The notes under the pieces: generated by a model
The model's input: only the letters and a program-made list of their open reading frames with translations
What the model was told of the DNA's origin: nothing
Database searches by the model: none
Assembly: GCA_037957365.1 (NCBI GenBank)
Contig: JARHVA010004808.1
Coordinates: forward strand, 124,001-188,000
Length of the DNA: 64,000 nt
Direction of reading: 5' to 3'
Source of the DNA: Torreya grandis
Taxonomy: Eukaryota; Streptophyta; Pinopsida; Cupressales; Taxaceae
Part shown: piece by piece, positions 1-11,990 of the stretch
Layout of the letters: the number at the start of each line of letters is the position of its first letter
Numbering within the stretch: the first letter of the stretch is position 1
Position numbers and translations under genes: made by a program

Positions 1-510
1 AAGATTTCGACATTTTCTTCAATAAGTGGCAACCAGGTCCTGGAGATCCAGCCATGTAGATCTGCGAGAGAGGGCCAAAAGCCACGAAAACAAAAAATAA
101 CAGCCTGAGAAGATAGATCTTCTACCGTTCGAAGATTTCGTCAACTGTTTCAGGATCTAGAGTTATCCTAGCAAGTTTTATAGCACTTACAGGCGAAACA
201 TGAAAAAACCCAGATGATGCATGAGGAAGAACATCATGTAATCTGGCTTCGAAAGCAGCCACATCAGCACAAGTTTGTCCCCTGGAGCCTAGGCTTGAAC
301 CATGAATAGGAGAACCTTTAGCAAAATACGTAGCTGGGATAGAGCCCCCATCTGCTGAAAAAATCATAATAGGGGCGATCTGAACCCTTCCCCCACACAC
401 AGAGGGTGACCCTCCCATAGCGTTCACCGTATCCACGCCTGCCTCCGATTCCACGGCTACCGGCTTCAAATTTTGATGTCGCACGTGCGGGATCCAAAGC
501 AGCTATCTGC
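1..510 (-). pseudogene. GC-richer coding-like fragment of unknown origin
   Basis: Between about 122 and 484 the minus strand is open for 120 codons and clearly richer in G and C than its surroundings. The peptide has mixed, globular-looking composition (for example GGSIPATYFAKGSP and a tail ending DPETVDEIFER) and ends at a proper stop. A second, overlapping frame runs into it from the gag fragment upstream, so the join lies near 480-510, where gag similarity ends. I do not recognise the product. It could be a captured host exon, part of another transposon, or the original 3' neighbour of the gag relic. The remaining bases to position 1 are less clearly coding. Confidence 0.35.
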
Positions 511-1090
511 ATTGTATACGTTGAATTTTGTTTTAACACTGCCACATGAGCGTATGGTATCTTATCATTGATATTGATGGAGAAATGTGATAAGAACATT
601 GCATCCAAAGGATTAAATTCTATGATAGATTGGTTTTGTAAATCATATAACCATTGTACGACATAATTCTTTAGATTGCATGGAAACAACTTTGTGAGAA
701 GCCATTCGTTGGACACATAGTCCAAGCATGCTACATGAAAAGATCTGAGATGATGCTCTGGGTCACCCTTGCTATCATATAATGTAAGTTTGGGTGCCAA
801 GAAATTGGATGGCAAGGGAGTCGACATTATGTGATGTGTCAAAAGTGTATGCAAGAGAATATTAGAATCCAAGGCATGTGATGGCCTAGTGGCTCCCTTC
901 TCAAGTTGTTACATTTTAGACTACAGAGTATGAATCTTATGTGCAAGGGATTGGATATCTGGAGTGGAGGAACTAGTCACAAGAGGTGTAACTGTCACTG
1001 AAAGTTGTTAAATTACAATTTTAGGTTGTGCTAGTTGAGTTGGCCCCACTGTAGGTGTAATAACGTTATTAACTGGGGGGATTGAAGATT
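480..1090 (-). pseudogene. gag: Decayed Ty3/gypsy gag fragment
   Basis: The minus strand reads as the core of a plant retrotransposon gag (capsid) domain: a segment PKLTLYDSKGDPEHHLRSF, then a tract with VVQWLYDL, then FLSHFSINI. The same order is seen in the gag of the element at 46080-46690 in this window (PKFTFYDGKGD, WFYGLPLQS, FLTHLSINI). The longest open stretch is 318-872. Upstream, toward 1090, the frame continues with Pro/Thr-rich sequence broken by a few stops, as in the variable N-terminal part of gag. Similarity stops near 510, where another sequence is fused. The capsid would package element RNA; this copy cannot. Confidence 0.7.
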
Positions 1091-1575
1091 GACATTGTTT
1101 ATTTTTTGTAGTTCTTCCTAAATAATAATGATGAAGTCATCTTGTATATTTGTATGTTTCGACACAAAAACTTTTATTTTTTGCTTATCGATCTCATCAA
1201 ATATGTTGGTAAATTTTGCCATTGTAGTTTGGAAGGTAGGAAAACAAGTTTTGTATATTTTGAACCATTTAAGAATGTTAATATAAGAAAGATTTCAAAA
1301 AAGAAATATGGAAGCAAATCTAATATTTTGGAACTAAAATTTGAGTATAAATAAGAAAATAATACAAACCCTAGGTGTGTCTAGGGTTAGGGTTTTTTAA
1401 ATTAGGGTTGTTTGCAAAGATTTGAATTATATTTAAATAAATGAAACCCTAATATGAGATTGATTTAATGAGCTAGGTGCTACCAAGAAAATAAAAAAAT
1501 AGAAGTATGTAACCCTAATTTAGTGCACAAAAAATTAAATAATACAAACTAGAGTTTTAAACAATATTCGAAGTG
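1091..1575 (-). other. Leader region of the gag relic, no gene
   Basis: AT-rich sequence between the gag fragment and the primer-site-like sequence. It contains several copies of the heptamer CCCTAGG/ACCCTAA (around 1370-1400 and 1440-1520). The same motif recurs in the untranslated leaders of the related elements at 36760-37330 and 45225-45260, which supports reading this stretch as a retrotransposon leader. The plus-strand frame at 1142-1354 has no recognisable product and I take it as chance. Confidence 0.45.
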
Positions 1576-1590
1576 AGTCAGATTCATCAA
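1576..1590 (-). other. Primer-binding-site-like sequence
   Basis: On the minus strand this reads TGATGAATCTGAC, two bases after an LTR end in CA. It aligns with TGGTGAACTTG at 37323-37333 (minus) and 45202-45212 (plus), which sit at the same place in related elements. Two or more bases have changed, including the second base of the expected TGG start. Confidence 0.4.
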
Positions 1591-1591
1591 A

Positions 1592-2836
1592 TGTTTTAAC
1601 TTTTTAGGGTTTTACTAGTGTAAATACTATGTTAGATTAAAGGGTTGAGTTATCTAAATCAATGAAATGATATGCAATAAATAACCATTAATCTATTACA
1701 AAATTTGACTTGCTTTGACTTTTTAAAAATAGTAATAAATATGTGCAAACAAACACTTATTTGAAAAAAGTCTGTTGTAAAAGATCTAAGTACTAAAAAT
1801 TATGTTATGTATAGGTCTAAGTGTCATATATAGGATCTCTGAGTCAGATCCATCTCTAAATAGCCATGCCCAACTTGAATAGTAGTGTCATGTGGCTCTA
1901 ACGCCCTGAAAATGGCACTAGTATCCTGTGTGCAGGATCGTTCCTAAATTTTGGGTGTTCCTATGCTTGTGTTTCTAGGTTTTATTCCTGCACACATGAA
2001 GTCTAAAACCTTATTTTGTGTATGTAATAGTTGATTTATGTTGCAAACCTTAATCCTCCTTACAAGTATGACATGAACTAAAAATGTGTGTTTATTAGTA
2101 GGATAGGCTGGACATCCTCAACACTCCACTATGAAGAGAGTTACCTACATACCAATACTCTGAGGAGGGATCGAACCTGATGTAGTTCTTTCACTTAGTG
2201 CTTGGTGTAATATGCAAGTGAATGTTAAAATGATAGTGGTCTTGAATGCCTTGAGTGTGTTTGAGATTGAAATATTTAAAAGCTAGGCTTAGAACAATTG
2301 TAGATGGTAGTATACAGAAGTAGGACATAATAAGGATTAATAACCTTGGTTTTTCTCAACTTATTTTTTGTTTAAATAAGTTTTTTGCATATATTTTCCA
2401 TCTAGTGGATATAAGTCGAAGAGTCTTGTATTTATATTGTTTCATAGATTATGTGGATAATAAAATGTGCTTAAGCCGACCTTAGGAGGGTTACATATTT
2501 GAAAATATATCTGTTTGGGAGAGTTAGGGCAAGGGACACTAGCACCATGTTGGGGACACTAGCGCCATATGGCTCTAGTGTCCTTAATGTGACGTTAGTG
2601 TCTAGCTGGTAAATTATTGGGCACAAAGGGTTAGTATCTGCGAATGCAGGTTTGAGATTGTGTTTGAGCTGACTAGGGACATCTATCGTCCACACAATGG
2701 CTGAAAAAGTGTGATAAAGGCTCTAGGATAGGTCTAGGGCTAAGCTAGGAATAATTTGTCTCAAGTAACACTTTTAGCATTCAAATATTATTTTTAGGTG
2801 ATTACAATTGGCAGTTTGTTCTAGTATAAAAATACA
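1592..2836 (-). repeat. Diverged Tat-like LTR
   Basis: On the minus strand the segment starts TGTATTTTTATACTAG and ends AAAACA just before the primer-like site. The expected LTR at this place is 1.33 kb; this one is 1.25 kb. Short stretches match LTRs at 31471-32811 and 37336-38669, for example the sequence around GATGTAGTTCT at 2180. Overall similarity is weak, so this may be a different subfamily or a partly replaced LTR. Confidence 0.35.
2527..2583 (+). repeat. 21-bp direct repeat ending in a perfect hairpin
   Basis: Two copies of GGGACACTAGC(A/G)CCAT lie side by side. The second forms a 9-bp perfect stem: GGACACTAG at 2554-2562 pairs with CTAGTGTCC at 2575-2583 across a 12-nt loop that itself contains CCATATGG. 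Confidence 0.7.
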
Positions 2837-2960
2837 AAGTGCCCAAAAGACTACATAACTAAAGAGTTATTAGTCATCAATGGTAGTGATGTCATACTCT
2901 AGTTGTAAATGATTTAGAATCTTGTGCCAAAAATACTAAAGCCAAGAATGGTGCCCAATT
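2837..2960 (+). repeat. Dispersed repeat A, copy 1
   Basis: About 120 bp matching 43745-43870 in the same orientation; both contain ATGGTAGTGATGTCATACTC and a following AAGAATGGT. It abuts an LTR in both places, so it is probably an older repeat that served as insertion target. No coding sequence is visible. Confidence 0.7.
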
Positions 2961-3459
2961 GCAATGGTGACTGTCTTTGTTGTTCATGATCAATTGGAAA
3001 TGATTAAGTATAATAATTGAAAATATGTTGTTCAGTGAGAATATCAACACCCACTAAAGGAATAGTGAGGCCTTGGTTCCCCTATCTTGATTTGTACTTG
3101 CTCGATGAGGCCTAGCCAACTAGAGGAGAAAAATTGAAATGAAATGGGAGGCTCGTGATACATTTATAATAAATAAAGTGTATGTCCCTACTTTCTTATT
3201 TTAAAGGTCAATATGACTTACTTTGATTGATATCATTGTGAACTGTGTTTGTCTATTCTCAATTTTAGATCATATATAACATGTTTGTCCTTGTCCACTC
3301 TTGTGTATGATCTTGGATTAACATGTGTCGTTATTCCTAATCAAAGTAGTACCCTTGTTGGATTGATGATATTTTCTTTTTTTAAGTTGTTCATCTCTAA
3401 CTGGTGTGTGTCCCAATTTTCTTGCAATATTGTTCCTTTCCTTTTGAAATATGTTTTTA
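2961..3459. other. Unassigned sequence before the large element
   Basis: No recognised gene. A plus-strand frame starting at 3249 is open into the large element. If that element is removed it continues briefly across the CTAAG site into the polypurine tract at 27791. The translation is Leu/Ser/Phe-rich with no motif I can name. By position it should be the 3' end of the internal region that belongs to the copia-like LTR at 27801. Confidence 0.4.
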
Positions 3460-3464
3460 CTAAG

Positions 3465-6400
3465 TGTTACATCTCGATTCCTCATAAGACAAACTTGATG
3501 GATTATCCATGGATATCTGCAGCTAACAAATTCAGATTTGATTATATTTCTGACTAAGCTTGAGATTTATGCTATTATGGGATAGTAAAATGTTAATTAA
3601 ATGATGATACATAATTGCTTACTATGAGTTGGTTAATGTATATGTTTACATTTTAAACATATTAATGTATTGTTTTGGTTATATTTACTGCTATATGTTT
3701 ATCATGTGATATGATCTAATTCTTGCGTGTTGTGAGGTGGACATAGGAGAACTCATTCCTCAGAGCGTGTCGGAGAGAGAGCATCATTGGAGAAGGTGAC
3801 ATAGATGGAGACATCAAAGGCCTACAAAGAACTGATGAAACCATGCACACACCACAATAGTTAGTCATGGTAGAAACACATTTAATTGCTTATGGTGTGT
3901 TTGATACTTGTTGGAGTGTTTGTTTTCTGTAGTTTGCTAGAATAGGTAAAATATAGAACTGAATTCCTTTGCGTGTTTAGTATGTTTTTCCATTGACAAT
4001 GGTAGGAGCAACTTTAACAAATGTAAATTTAAAACACAAGTTATTCATGAATTTTGAAATTTGTCATTTAAATTGTTTAGATATATTTAGATGCTAATTT
4101 GATTTAATTAAAAAAATATGAAATTGGGCATTTCATATTAAAATATATAAAAAAGGAAAAAACAATGAAATTAAATAAAAATAATAATTAAAAAACTTAG
4201 AAAAACAAAAAAATTAAAGGTATTAGATTTAACAAAAACAAAAAATAAAATAAAACAAATAAAAAAATTGAAAGAATGAAGTTGCGCTTATTTTTACAGA
4301 GAAAAGTCGTTGAAAGGGATTCTCTGATGCATTGAGGAAGGAAGAAGGAGGAGGTCTTGCACACATCAAAGTTTTGTTAGGTAGGAAATGTACTTCATTT
4401 TGGGTATTTATGAACATACCTAAATCTAAAATTCATAGTTATTGGTTATAATATGTCAAGCTAGATATTTATAGTGCAATGTTTTCAATGTGTAAATTGA
4501 TATATAGTTATATTCTGATCATGAAAATTGTAGAGTGACTTACCTATATATATATGAAAATTGGTGAGAGGAGGATATGTTCATGTTAAAGTTTGTAGTG
4601 ACCTTTTAACAGTATGAATATACATTGATTCAAAACTGCTAACTTTAAGTGTTGATACATAGCTTTCCTATATAACAATTATGGTAATTTATTTGTAAAT
4701 ATAAAATTCCAACGATAGTTTGGGCATGCAGCTATAAAATTTAGTGCAACGATCATTTGAGAGGTTTGTAGCATCAACTAGCATGCTACGCCATGATCTG
4801 ACCAATCTATTTATATAAAGGAGGGGTAGTATTTATATAATAAAAACCAACTTACAATATATACAAATTGATACAGATAAAAACTGATTGTACATGTATA
4901 AACCGTGTACTAGTATGTTTTGTGAGTCATATACACAATAACTCTTATCATGAAATAGTCAATCTTGCAGAAATTGAATTAGTGACTTAATTATGTTTAT
5001 AAGACACCGTAGAAATGATAATGGAAACATAGTGATTAGTGTCTAATACACAAATAGCTACCTTATAATGACTCAATTGTGAAGCAGATGCTACATAAAT
5101 GAGGATGGTATTTAACAAATTCTACTAAATTCTCTAAAAACCCTGAATTTTCATACTTAGCGTATGATGCTATGCTTATAGAAGACTTCAGTACCTTGGT
5201 ATATATGTGTTAGTGAGAGAATATTTTATACCTTTTTCTTTCTCTGTTCAGCCAAGCTGTGGAAATGCTATGATTTAGAATTATTTAAATTAATACAAGT
5301 ATAATTAGGTAACACTATATATGTCAATTAATAACCCTTTTAATCACTGCATATCTATAAGGCATCATTGGGAGTTGTATTAGAAAAGTAAAAGAGTTTG
5401 CTTAAACTTTCTTTTCCTAATTAACTGCATAGTATAAAAGGCATCGCCCTTTTTGTTGGAGCTATCAAAATGATCAAATACAATGAATCAATTTGGTAAT
5501 ATTAAACCAAATAAGGTAAATCGATTTACTAGAATTAAATATTGTGGTTACTAAATAAGTATGAATCTGAACCAGAAATCAAAATGCCATATGAAGTTGG
5601 GCATCGCCGTACTTTTTCACCTCAACATGCTTTATTAAGCCTCTATTGTAAACAAATTCAACTTGATTGAATACAATTAGTTTTAGCATTTAACCATCTT
5701 ATCAAGGCTTTAAAAAAAAAGGGTTATAGCCAATCATTGCAATTAGCATGGCATTGCCATAAAGTTTAAACTCATACCATGGTAAAAGTTCTATATTCCC
5801 AATCCAATAAAAATATAGTATTATCATGATTTTAAAATTAAGGAGCTTATTATTTAATAAATAATATAAATAATCTCAACATGGTGTATAATGGATTTTA
5901 CATGAGATATATGTATAATTGTTTATATTTATGAATAGGGATGTAAACTCGTAAATACGTTGTTTTATTTACGCTTAAGGATGTGATAGTAAAATGATTC
6001 CTTTTCCCCAAATAATGATATGCTTATTTTCAAAACGATTGTAAGCATAAAGCCTTGTATTATTTATTCTTCCAACATAAACATTTAAACCAGAACATGG
6101 GAACTCTTGTACAAATTTTTAGTTTGTATATGTAGCTTGGGTATTAACTCCTTTTTGTTATGTAGACAGTGGAATAAACTCATAAGATTCTCTTTCGGAA
6201 TAAGTTTAACCATAGGTGTTATCTAAGATTAATATATCGAGAATCTTTAAAAATGTTAAATATAACATGTGGAGGGTAGAAAAATCATCAAAGTGTTTAT
6301 CATGATAGGTACAGATAGTTTATCATAATATAAATTGAAAGTTAAAAGCATGTGATATAAAATCAACAATAGAGTAAGCTTCACAGTGCTGAATGCATAA

Positions 6401-8592
6401 ATTTAGGGTGAATATACCTGTTAGAGTATTTAAAAGCATATGGGCATGTTCTTGTAGTTATAATCTTTGGGTGAAGTATTAACTGAATTAAAATAAATAC
6501 TTAAATATAACTTAGCGAATGCTTGCTTGTAAACTTGTAAATATTACATCAATGCTAAACTAGATTTCTTATGTTTTGAAAAAATGAAGTTTTAGATATT
6601 CTATCTACTAAATACAAATATGTGTTTTCATGTATTTATGACTATTTCATTACCCTGATTTTGAGGCTTAGTAGTTTTGCTTAAAAACATTGAACCATGG
6701 TTTAATAATTGCATAGCTTTAGAGTACCTACATGTGGTGCATATTATGATGCACAAGTGCTCATATATAGGGTTTATACCTATAGTTTGATAGATGATTT
6801 GAGTAAATCATTAAGTTATTAAGAAACAAGAACTATAATTTTTTGTAACGAACTCTTAAAAATAGAATGATGTGTTGGATTAAAAGATCACAATGAGTTT
6901 ATAAGTTCTCTATTTCTCTGCATTGGTTAATTGACTGTTAGTTATATGGAATACAGTATTGAATATTTACGAGTGGTACATATTATAAGAGTGTTAATAT
7001 GTGTAAATTTTTGGCTATATTTAGCATATAAAGGTACATTGTGGTGTATGCTAATTAATTATAATTTTTTGAATACTAGTATGTAGTTTAGACTTAAGGT
7101 ATATCCGGATGGTATAGCCCCATGCTTGCTTAATTGTTATTATGTATGTGAGTTGCTTGATTTTTGAAATCATATGTTTTGATTATGTGTTATTATGTAG
7201 TTGAGAACCTATAATGAAATGAGATACCATAGAATACTACAATATAAATGTACACTTGGTTGGTACATATTGTAAATGTTATACCCAAACTCATATCTAC
7301 ATTGGATTAATTATATGTATGCATGCATACAATATTGATAGTTTAATGAATGTTATGATAGTATATTAGTGTGTTCCATGGGAACTATGGTTTGCTTCAT
7401 TATTCCTAGTTGATTGAATATAAGATGTGTTTTCCATGAAGCTAGGACCACTTTACTATGACTAATTTTAAAAAATTAGTAGTTAAGTCATAAAATACTA
7501 AACTATGGTAATCATAGGGTGTAACATGTTTGAGAAACTAATTGTGATAGTAAAAATCTACAATTAAATGTGTACTTATTTGAGTGGTATAAACTATGGT
7601 CATTATTTATAGTATGGGATATAAATTAATGTAATATTCATTCATATGTTTGATGAAATAAATGTATGCATTGGTTACTCCTATATTTAACATGTTATAT
7701 GATTTATTTGCTAGTAAGATGTAAATTAAATGAATCTTGTGGTTGAAATGTATTTGAATAATTTGCATTATCGATATGGAGTAAGGAGTGAGATGGACTT
7801 CACTGACTTACTAATATCACAATGATAGATGAAGATAGTCCGATCAAATGGTGTGTATGAATTTGATTGATCTAGATCATTATTATTTATTATTTGTAAA
7901 ACTTTAAGCCAAAGTATGTTTAGTGAGATATTATCATTTTATGAGTGTGATTCACATATTTGTGCAATATCTTGTAATATTATAAATTTCTATGATATAC
8001 TACATGTTTAGTTTAGAATCATACAACACATGGGTACTTGCTTGTCTCTCTAGATTCTTGTACTGTCATTATCTACTCATCTATAAAGGGAGGGTCATTT
8101 TTTGATGGGATTAATTTAGAAGATCATTGGTCTATATTTGGTTTGAAAAAATACTCGGATGATGCTTTCCCTCCCCATAATAGTACTATTTATCAAGACA
8201 ACACTTGAGACTGCCACAGATACTTGAGTTCAAAAATTATGCTTTAGGAAAGCCATATATCTATATGTACATTATATTTTATTTTACTTATCATTGAATA
8301 TTGTCATGAAGAATTTTAATTACTTATTATTGTACTTCGACAATAGTGACTGTAGGCTTGTTTCAGTAGTATTTGAGTTAATGTGATTATTTCTACATTC
8401 ACACTTGTGATGTGTACTCTCATGACATTAGAGATCAATGTTATGTGATGTATTATGCTTGATGCTATTATCACACCTTGAGTGTTTCTTATGGTCTCTG
8501 TATATTCTTGTGATGTAATATATATCTGGTATATGTGTTTAATTAAAAATAATTCACGTGTTTTCTATGTCTAATCCAACAGAGTTGTTACA
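3465..8592 (+). repeat. 5' LTR of the large element (5128 bp)
   Basis: It starts TGTTACATCTCG and ends GAGTTGTTACA. It is uninterrupted and matches 14004-18388 and 26947-27788 along its length; a well-conserved example is 6661-6780 against 17299-17418, with about five differences. No open frame is preserved between the two copies, so the LTR is non-coding. The exceptional length is near the upper end for plant LTRs. Confidence 0.92.
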
Positions 8593-8594
8593 TG

Positions 8595-8606
8595 TAGTAT
8601 CAGAGC
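8595..8606 (+). other. Primer binding site, initiator Met-tRNA type
   Basis: TAGTATCAGAGC lies two bases after the 5' LTR end. The canonical plant site is TGGTATCAGAGC, so one base differs. It primes minus-strand DNA synthesis. Confidence 0.85.
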
Positions 8607-9158
8607 TATGGCTCGAACTCTAAGACCTAATGAGTCCATTATTATTTTTATCTTTTTGTTTACCAATGTGAACATAGTGACATGAAATATTACACTGATA
8701 TTTTAGATTAATGGTGTCTCATTGAGAAACCATGTACACCACGATTGGAGTTTTGAGACTTGATAGATCCTCTTGTATGGATTGGTGACTTTTATAAGTA
8801 TGTGACATTCGTGAATTGTGTGTGGTTTAGTGAGTGTGCATCCTTAGGAGCACTAGTACCCTCTTTGAATTTATATAAGCTAGGCTTATCGAATGTCCCA
8901 ATGGTGATGGTTGTATGTGAGAGTTGGGTAGATGAGCATATAATGAAGTTCATAAGTTATGAACAAAAGATTTTTACCATAGTTGATCACTTAGATCAAA
9001 CACCTCGAGTGTGATTGCATCCTTCTTGGTAATCAATTCACCTTCACCATTTGTGTTGTGTGTTGTGAGTGTTTTTAAGTATGGGATCCTTCTCACTTAT
9101 TATATATATATATTGTGCTTTAATTTTTGTGCCTTATTTTCACTTGTTGAATAAAACT

Positions 9159-9189
9159 ATCTACTGAGAGGGGGGGTGAATCAGTAGAT
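9159..9189 (+). repeat. Hairpin with G-run loop
   Basis: ATCTACTGA (9159-9167) and TCAGTAGAT (9181-9189) form a perfect 9-bp stem around a 13-nt loop holding seven consecutive G. It lies about 550 bp inside the element. Confidence 0.8.
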
Positions 9190-9431
9190 CAACTAAAAAC
9201 TAGTTCTTTAATTTTTTAATGAAGATACAAAACATATGCATATCAAATAACAAATGTAGAGAGTGCACACACACACAAAATCATTGTACGCCAGCTTTAT
9301 ACATGGAAAATTCAAATGAAAAAACCACGGTGAGAATAACTGCTAGAATCTACTATTCTAATCTAGCCTCACAATTAAATCACCTCACTAATAAAATCAC
9401 ACTAGTTACATTCAAGGACACTTATCCTTAG

Positions 9432-9560
9432 GTGACACCAATCCCCTAATTGAGCACCAACTCAGTTTAATCTTACTAGTTATAAGATTTAAGGGCACCA
9501 AATCTAAGGAGACTCTAATCCCCTAATCGAGCACCAACTTAGTTTATTTGATGGCACCAA
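9432..9560 (+). repeat. 77-bp tandem duplication
   Basis: Two units contain CCCCTAAT(T/C)GAGCACCAACT, starting near 9443 and 9520, with related CACCAA words between them. Non-coding. Confidence 0.65.
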
Positions 9561-10839
9561 CCAATCAAAACTATGGAGTTACAACTCCAGCATACAAGAT
9601 AGATTCACAAATGAATCTAGTTTAATTTCTTTGTTATAAGTCTAGTTTGTAACTACTCATTCTCTACATGCTCTTTCTTTTTCTCTACTCAATCTCTACA
9701 CATTATTTGTCATATCTTTCTTCCTCTACCTCACTCTGTGTCCAACTGTCTTTCTTTTTGTGTTTGCATACATCTTGAATTGACACCCTTCAAATTTTCT
9801 TTGATGGCACTTTTCAGTTTCAACAACAGCCCATTTTCTTTATTTACGTATGTCTAGATATGTTCTATTCAGACATAGTTCATTCCCCCTTTTTTTATAC
9901 CTTTTTCTCTATCTATGTATGTCTCTAATCAACAACCTTTTACACCATATGCTTATGTCTCTAATTGACAACCTTTGACTCACTCTCAAAATTGTGATAG
10001 TAGCAACAAAAATGATGGTGAAAAACACATTACAATGTTTAAGATGTCGTATATGTATAGACAATGAAGCTTAGGTTTTCTCTCTCCAATTGCATTCACA
10101 CTTTAATTTCAATTAACTGGTTCTCATTAAAAATGATTTTGAATTATGCTCTTTCCTGTGTCTTGGTTCATGCATCACATTACAATGGTCAGATCTCTTT
10201 TCTATTTTTGGCAACTATTGGATTCTGGTCTTAACTACGTCACTTCTTTAATCGATGATTGATCTTGAGCTCTGTGTAGACTCAAGTTCACCATCTATCT
10301 AGTCATGTCTTTAATCTAGGATTATTCATCTTGTCTTTGATGCCAATCATTGTCTGTCTTGAACTGTTAGATATTTCCATTTTAAAATAGAACCACCGAT
10401 CTCTCTTGCATTGACCATCAAGCTTTTTCCCGCATCTTGATATTTTCTATATGATTGGGGTTCACTTTCACTCCTTTTGATTTATTTGAATATTCTTGAT
10501 CAATAACTTTAGTTAGACGTTAATCTTTGACATATTTGACTATATCTCTCTTATCACAACATTCATGAGAGCTTTTGCTCTGATAGATCTTACCAAACTT
10601 TTTTGGTCTTTAACTTCATCACTCTACATTAACCTTCAAGTAATTTTAATGCTTTGGATCCACTCGCTCTATTGTATCTTCTTAGTCTTTACTTTCATGT
10701 GTCATTGGATCATCAAAGATGCTTTCTCTTTATGTTGACTAGATCATTAACCTTTGACATGTTGAATTAATCTCACTTCTTTCGGTGTCTTTAAGATGCT
10801 TCCCCTTCATTGATATCTTCAGACTTGATCAAACTTTAA

Positions 10840-11310
10840 CATGTCCCCTTCGGGGTAATTTTCATGAACTTTTTGTTTACGTCCCCTTTGGGACAATTTC
10901 CATGGACTTTTTGTCTGGGTTCCCTTTAGGGACTTTTGTTTAGGACACATGCCCTTTAGGGCTTTGCAAATGTACTCTTCGACTTTTCTGTAAAGGTCCA
11001 CATACCCTTCAACTTTTTTGTAATAGTCCCTTCAAAATTCTTGAATGGTTCTCATATCCTTCAATTTTTTTGAAATAGTCCACTTACCCTTTAGACGTTT
11101 TGTGGACTACCCTTTGGCTTTTCTGAATGGTCCACTTGCCCTTCAAACTTCTTGAGAAGTGCCCTTCATATTTATTGAACGGTCTAGTTGCCCTTCGGAC
11201 TTCTTGAGAAGTGCCCTTTTGCTTTTGTAAAAGGGTCCATATACCCTTCAAAATTTTGCAAACTACCCTTTGGCTTTTCTGAAAGGGTCCACATGCCCTT
11301 CAAAACAATT
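10840..11310 (+). repeat. Degenerate minisatellite of CCCTT-headed units
   Basis: About fifteen units of roughly 22-39 bp begin CCCTT(C/T) and often contain ACTTTTTG or CTTTTCTG and GGTCCAC. Examples start near 10844, 10883, 10951, 11005, 11139, 11190 and 11246. On the minus strand the array translates in places into Lys/Gly-rich peptides with SEKPKG-like words (10819-11001 and 11184-11375). These follow from the repeat and are not evidence of a gene. Confidence 0.8.
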
Positions 11311-11410
11311 TTTGTGGGTTTTTTGTCTGAAATATTTTTCCTTTCCAATATTTTTGAAAGAATTGTCTTTGCCAATTTTTTAAAAGAATTCTTTCAAAAG
11401 AATTCTTCAA

Positions 11411-11990
11411 GACCATTTTAGGTTTTTCATTTAGCATGACTTATAGACTTGGAGGAAGTAAAGTTATCTTAGAAACCCGATCGACTCTTCTAGACCCATT
11501 TAGGTTTTCAAATTTGCTTAACTTATTAAAATAAACTAAGTAAAGTTATTGCAAAAATCTGATCAACTCACCTAAACCCATCTGGGTTTTTCACATTGCT
11601 TAAATCATAAACATGAGAGAATCAAAGTCACTTCGAAATCCTGATTACCTCTTCCTTGACCCATTCAGGTTTTACACATTGCTTATCTTATAAACATGAA
11701 AGAAGTAAATTGCTTTCAAAACCCTGATCAATTCTTCTAGACCCTTTTGGGTTCTTGAGATAACTTGAATTATAAAAATGAGACAAGTAAAGTCATTTCA
11801 TAAACTCAATTAACACTACTAAACCCATTCGGGTTCTCGGGATAACTTAACTTATAAATTTGAGAGAAGTAAAGTTGTTCTAGAATCTTAATTTACACTA
11901 CAAGACCCATTTGGGTTTTCAAGACTGCTTTACTTATTTTATAAGTAGAAGCTCTTCACAAATCTGATTTAATCCACAAGTCTATTCAAC
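11411..11990 (+). repeat. 82-bp tandem array, seven units
   Basis: Units begin (G/A)ACCCATTTGGGTTTT and continue with GCTTAACTTATAAACATGAG and AAGTAAAGTT. Anchor positions are 11411, 11493, 11575, 11658, 11740, 11822 and 11904, giving a steady spacing of 82-83 bp. The units are diverged but in register. The array is non-coding and directly follows the minisatellite. Confidence 0.92.

Noticed and set aside
3465..8592. Search for a host gene inside the long LTR
   Set aside because: No frame is preserved between the two LTR copies and no motif is recognisable.
10819..11375. Minus-strand Lys-rich repeat proteins
   Set aside because: They are produced by the CCCTT minisatellite; no start context or conservation independent of the repeat is seen.
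11411..11990. CRISPR-like array
   Set aside because: Units are contiguous and diverged along their whole length, with no unique spacers, and the context is a plant retrotransposon.
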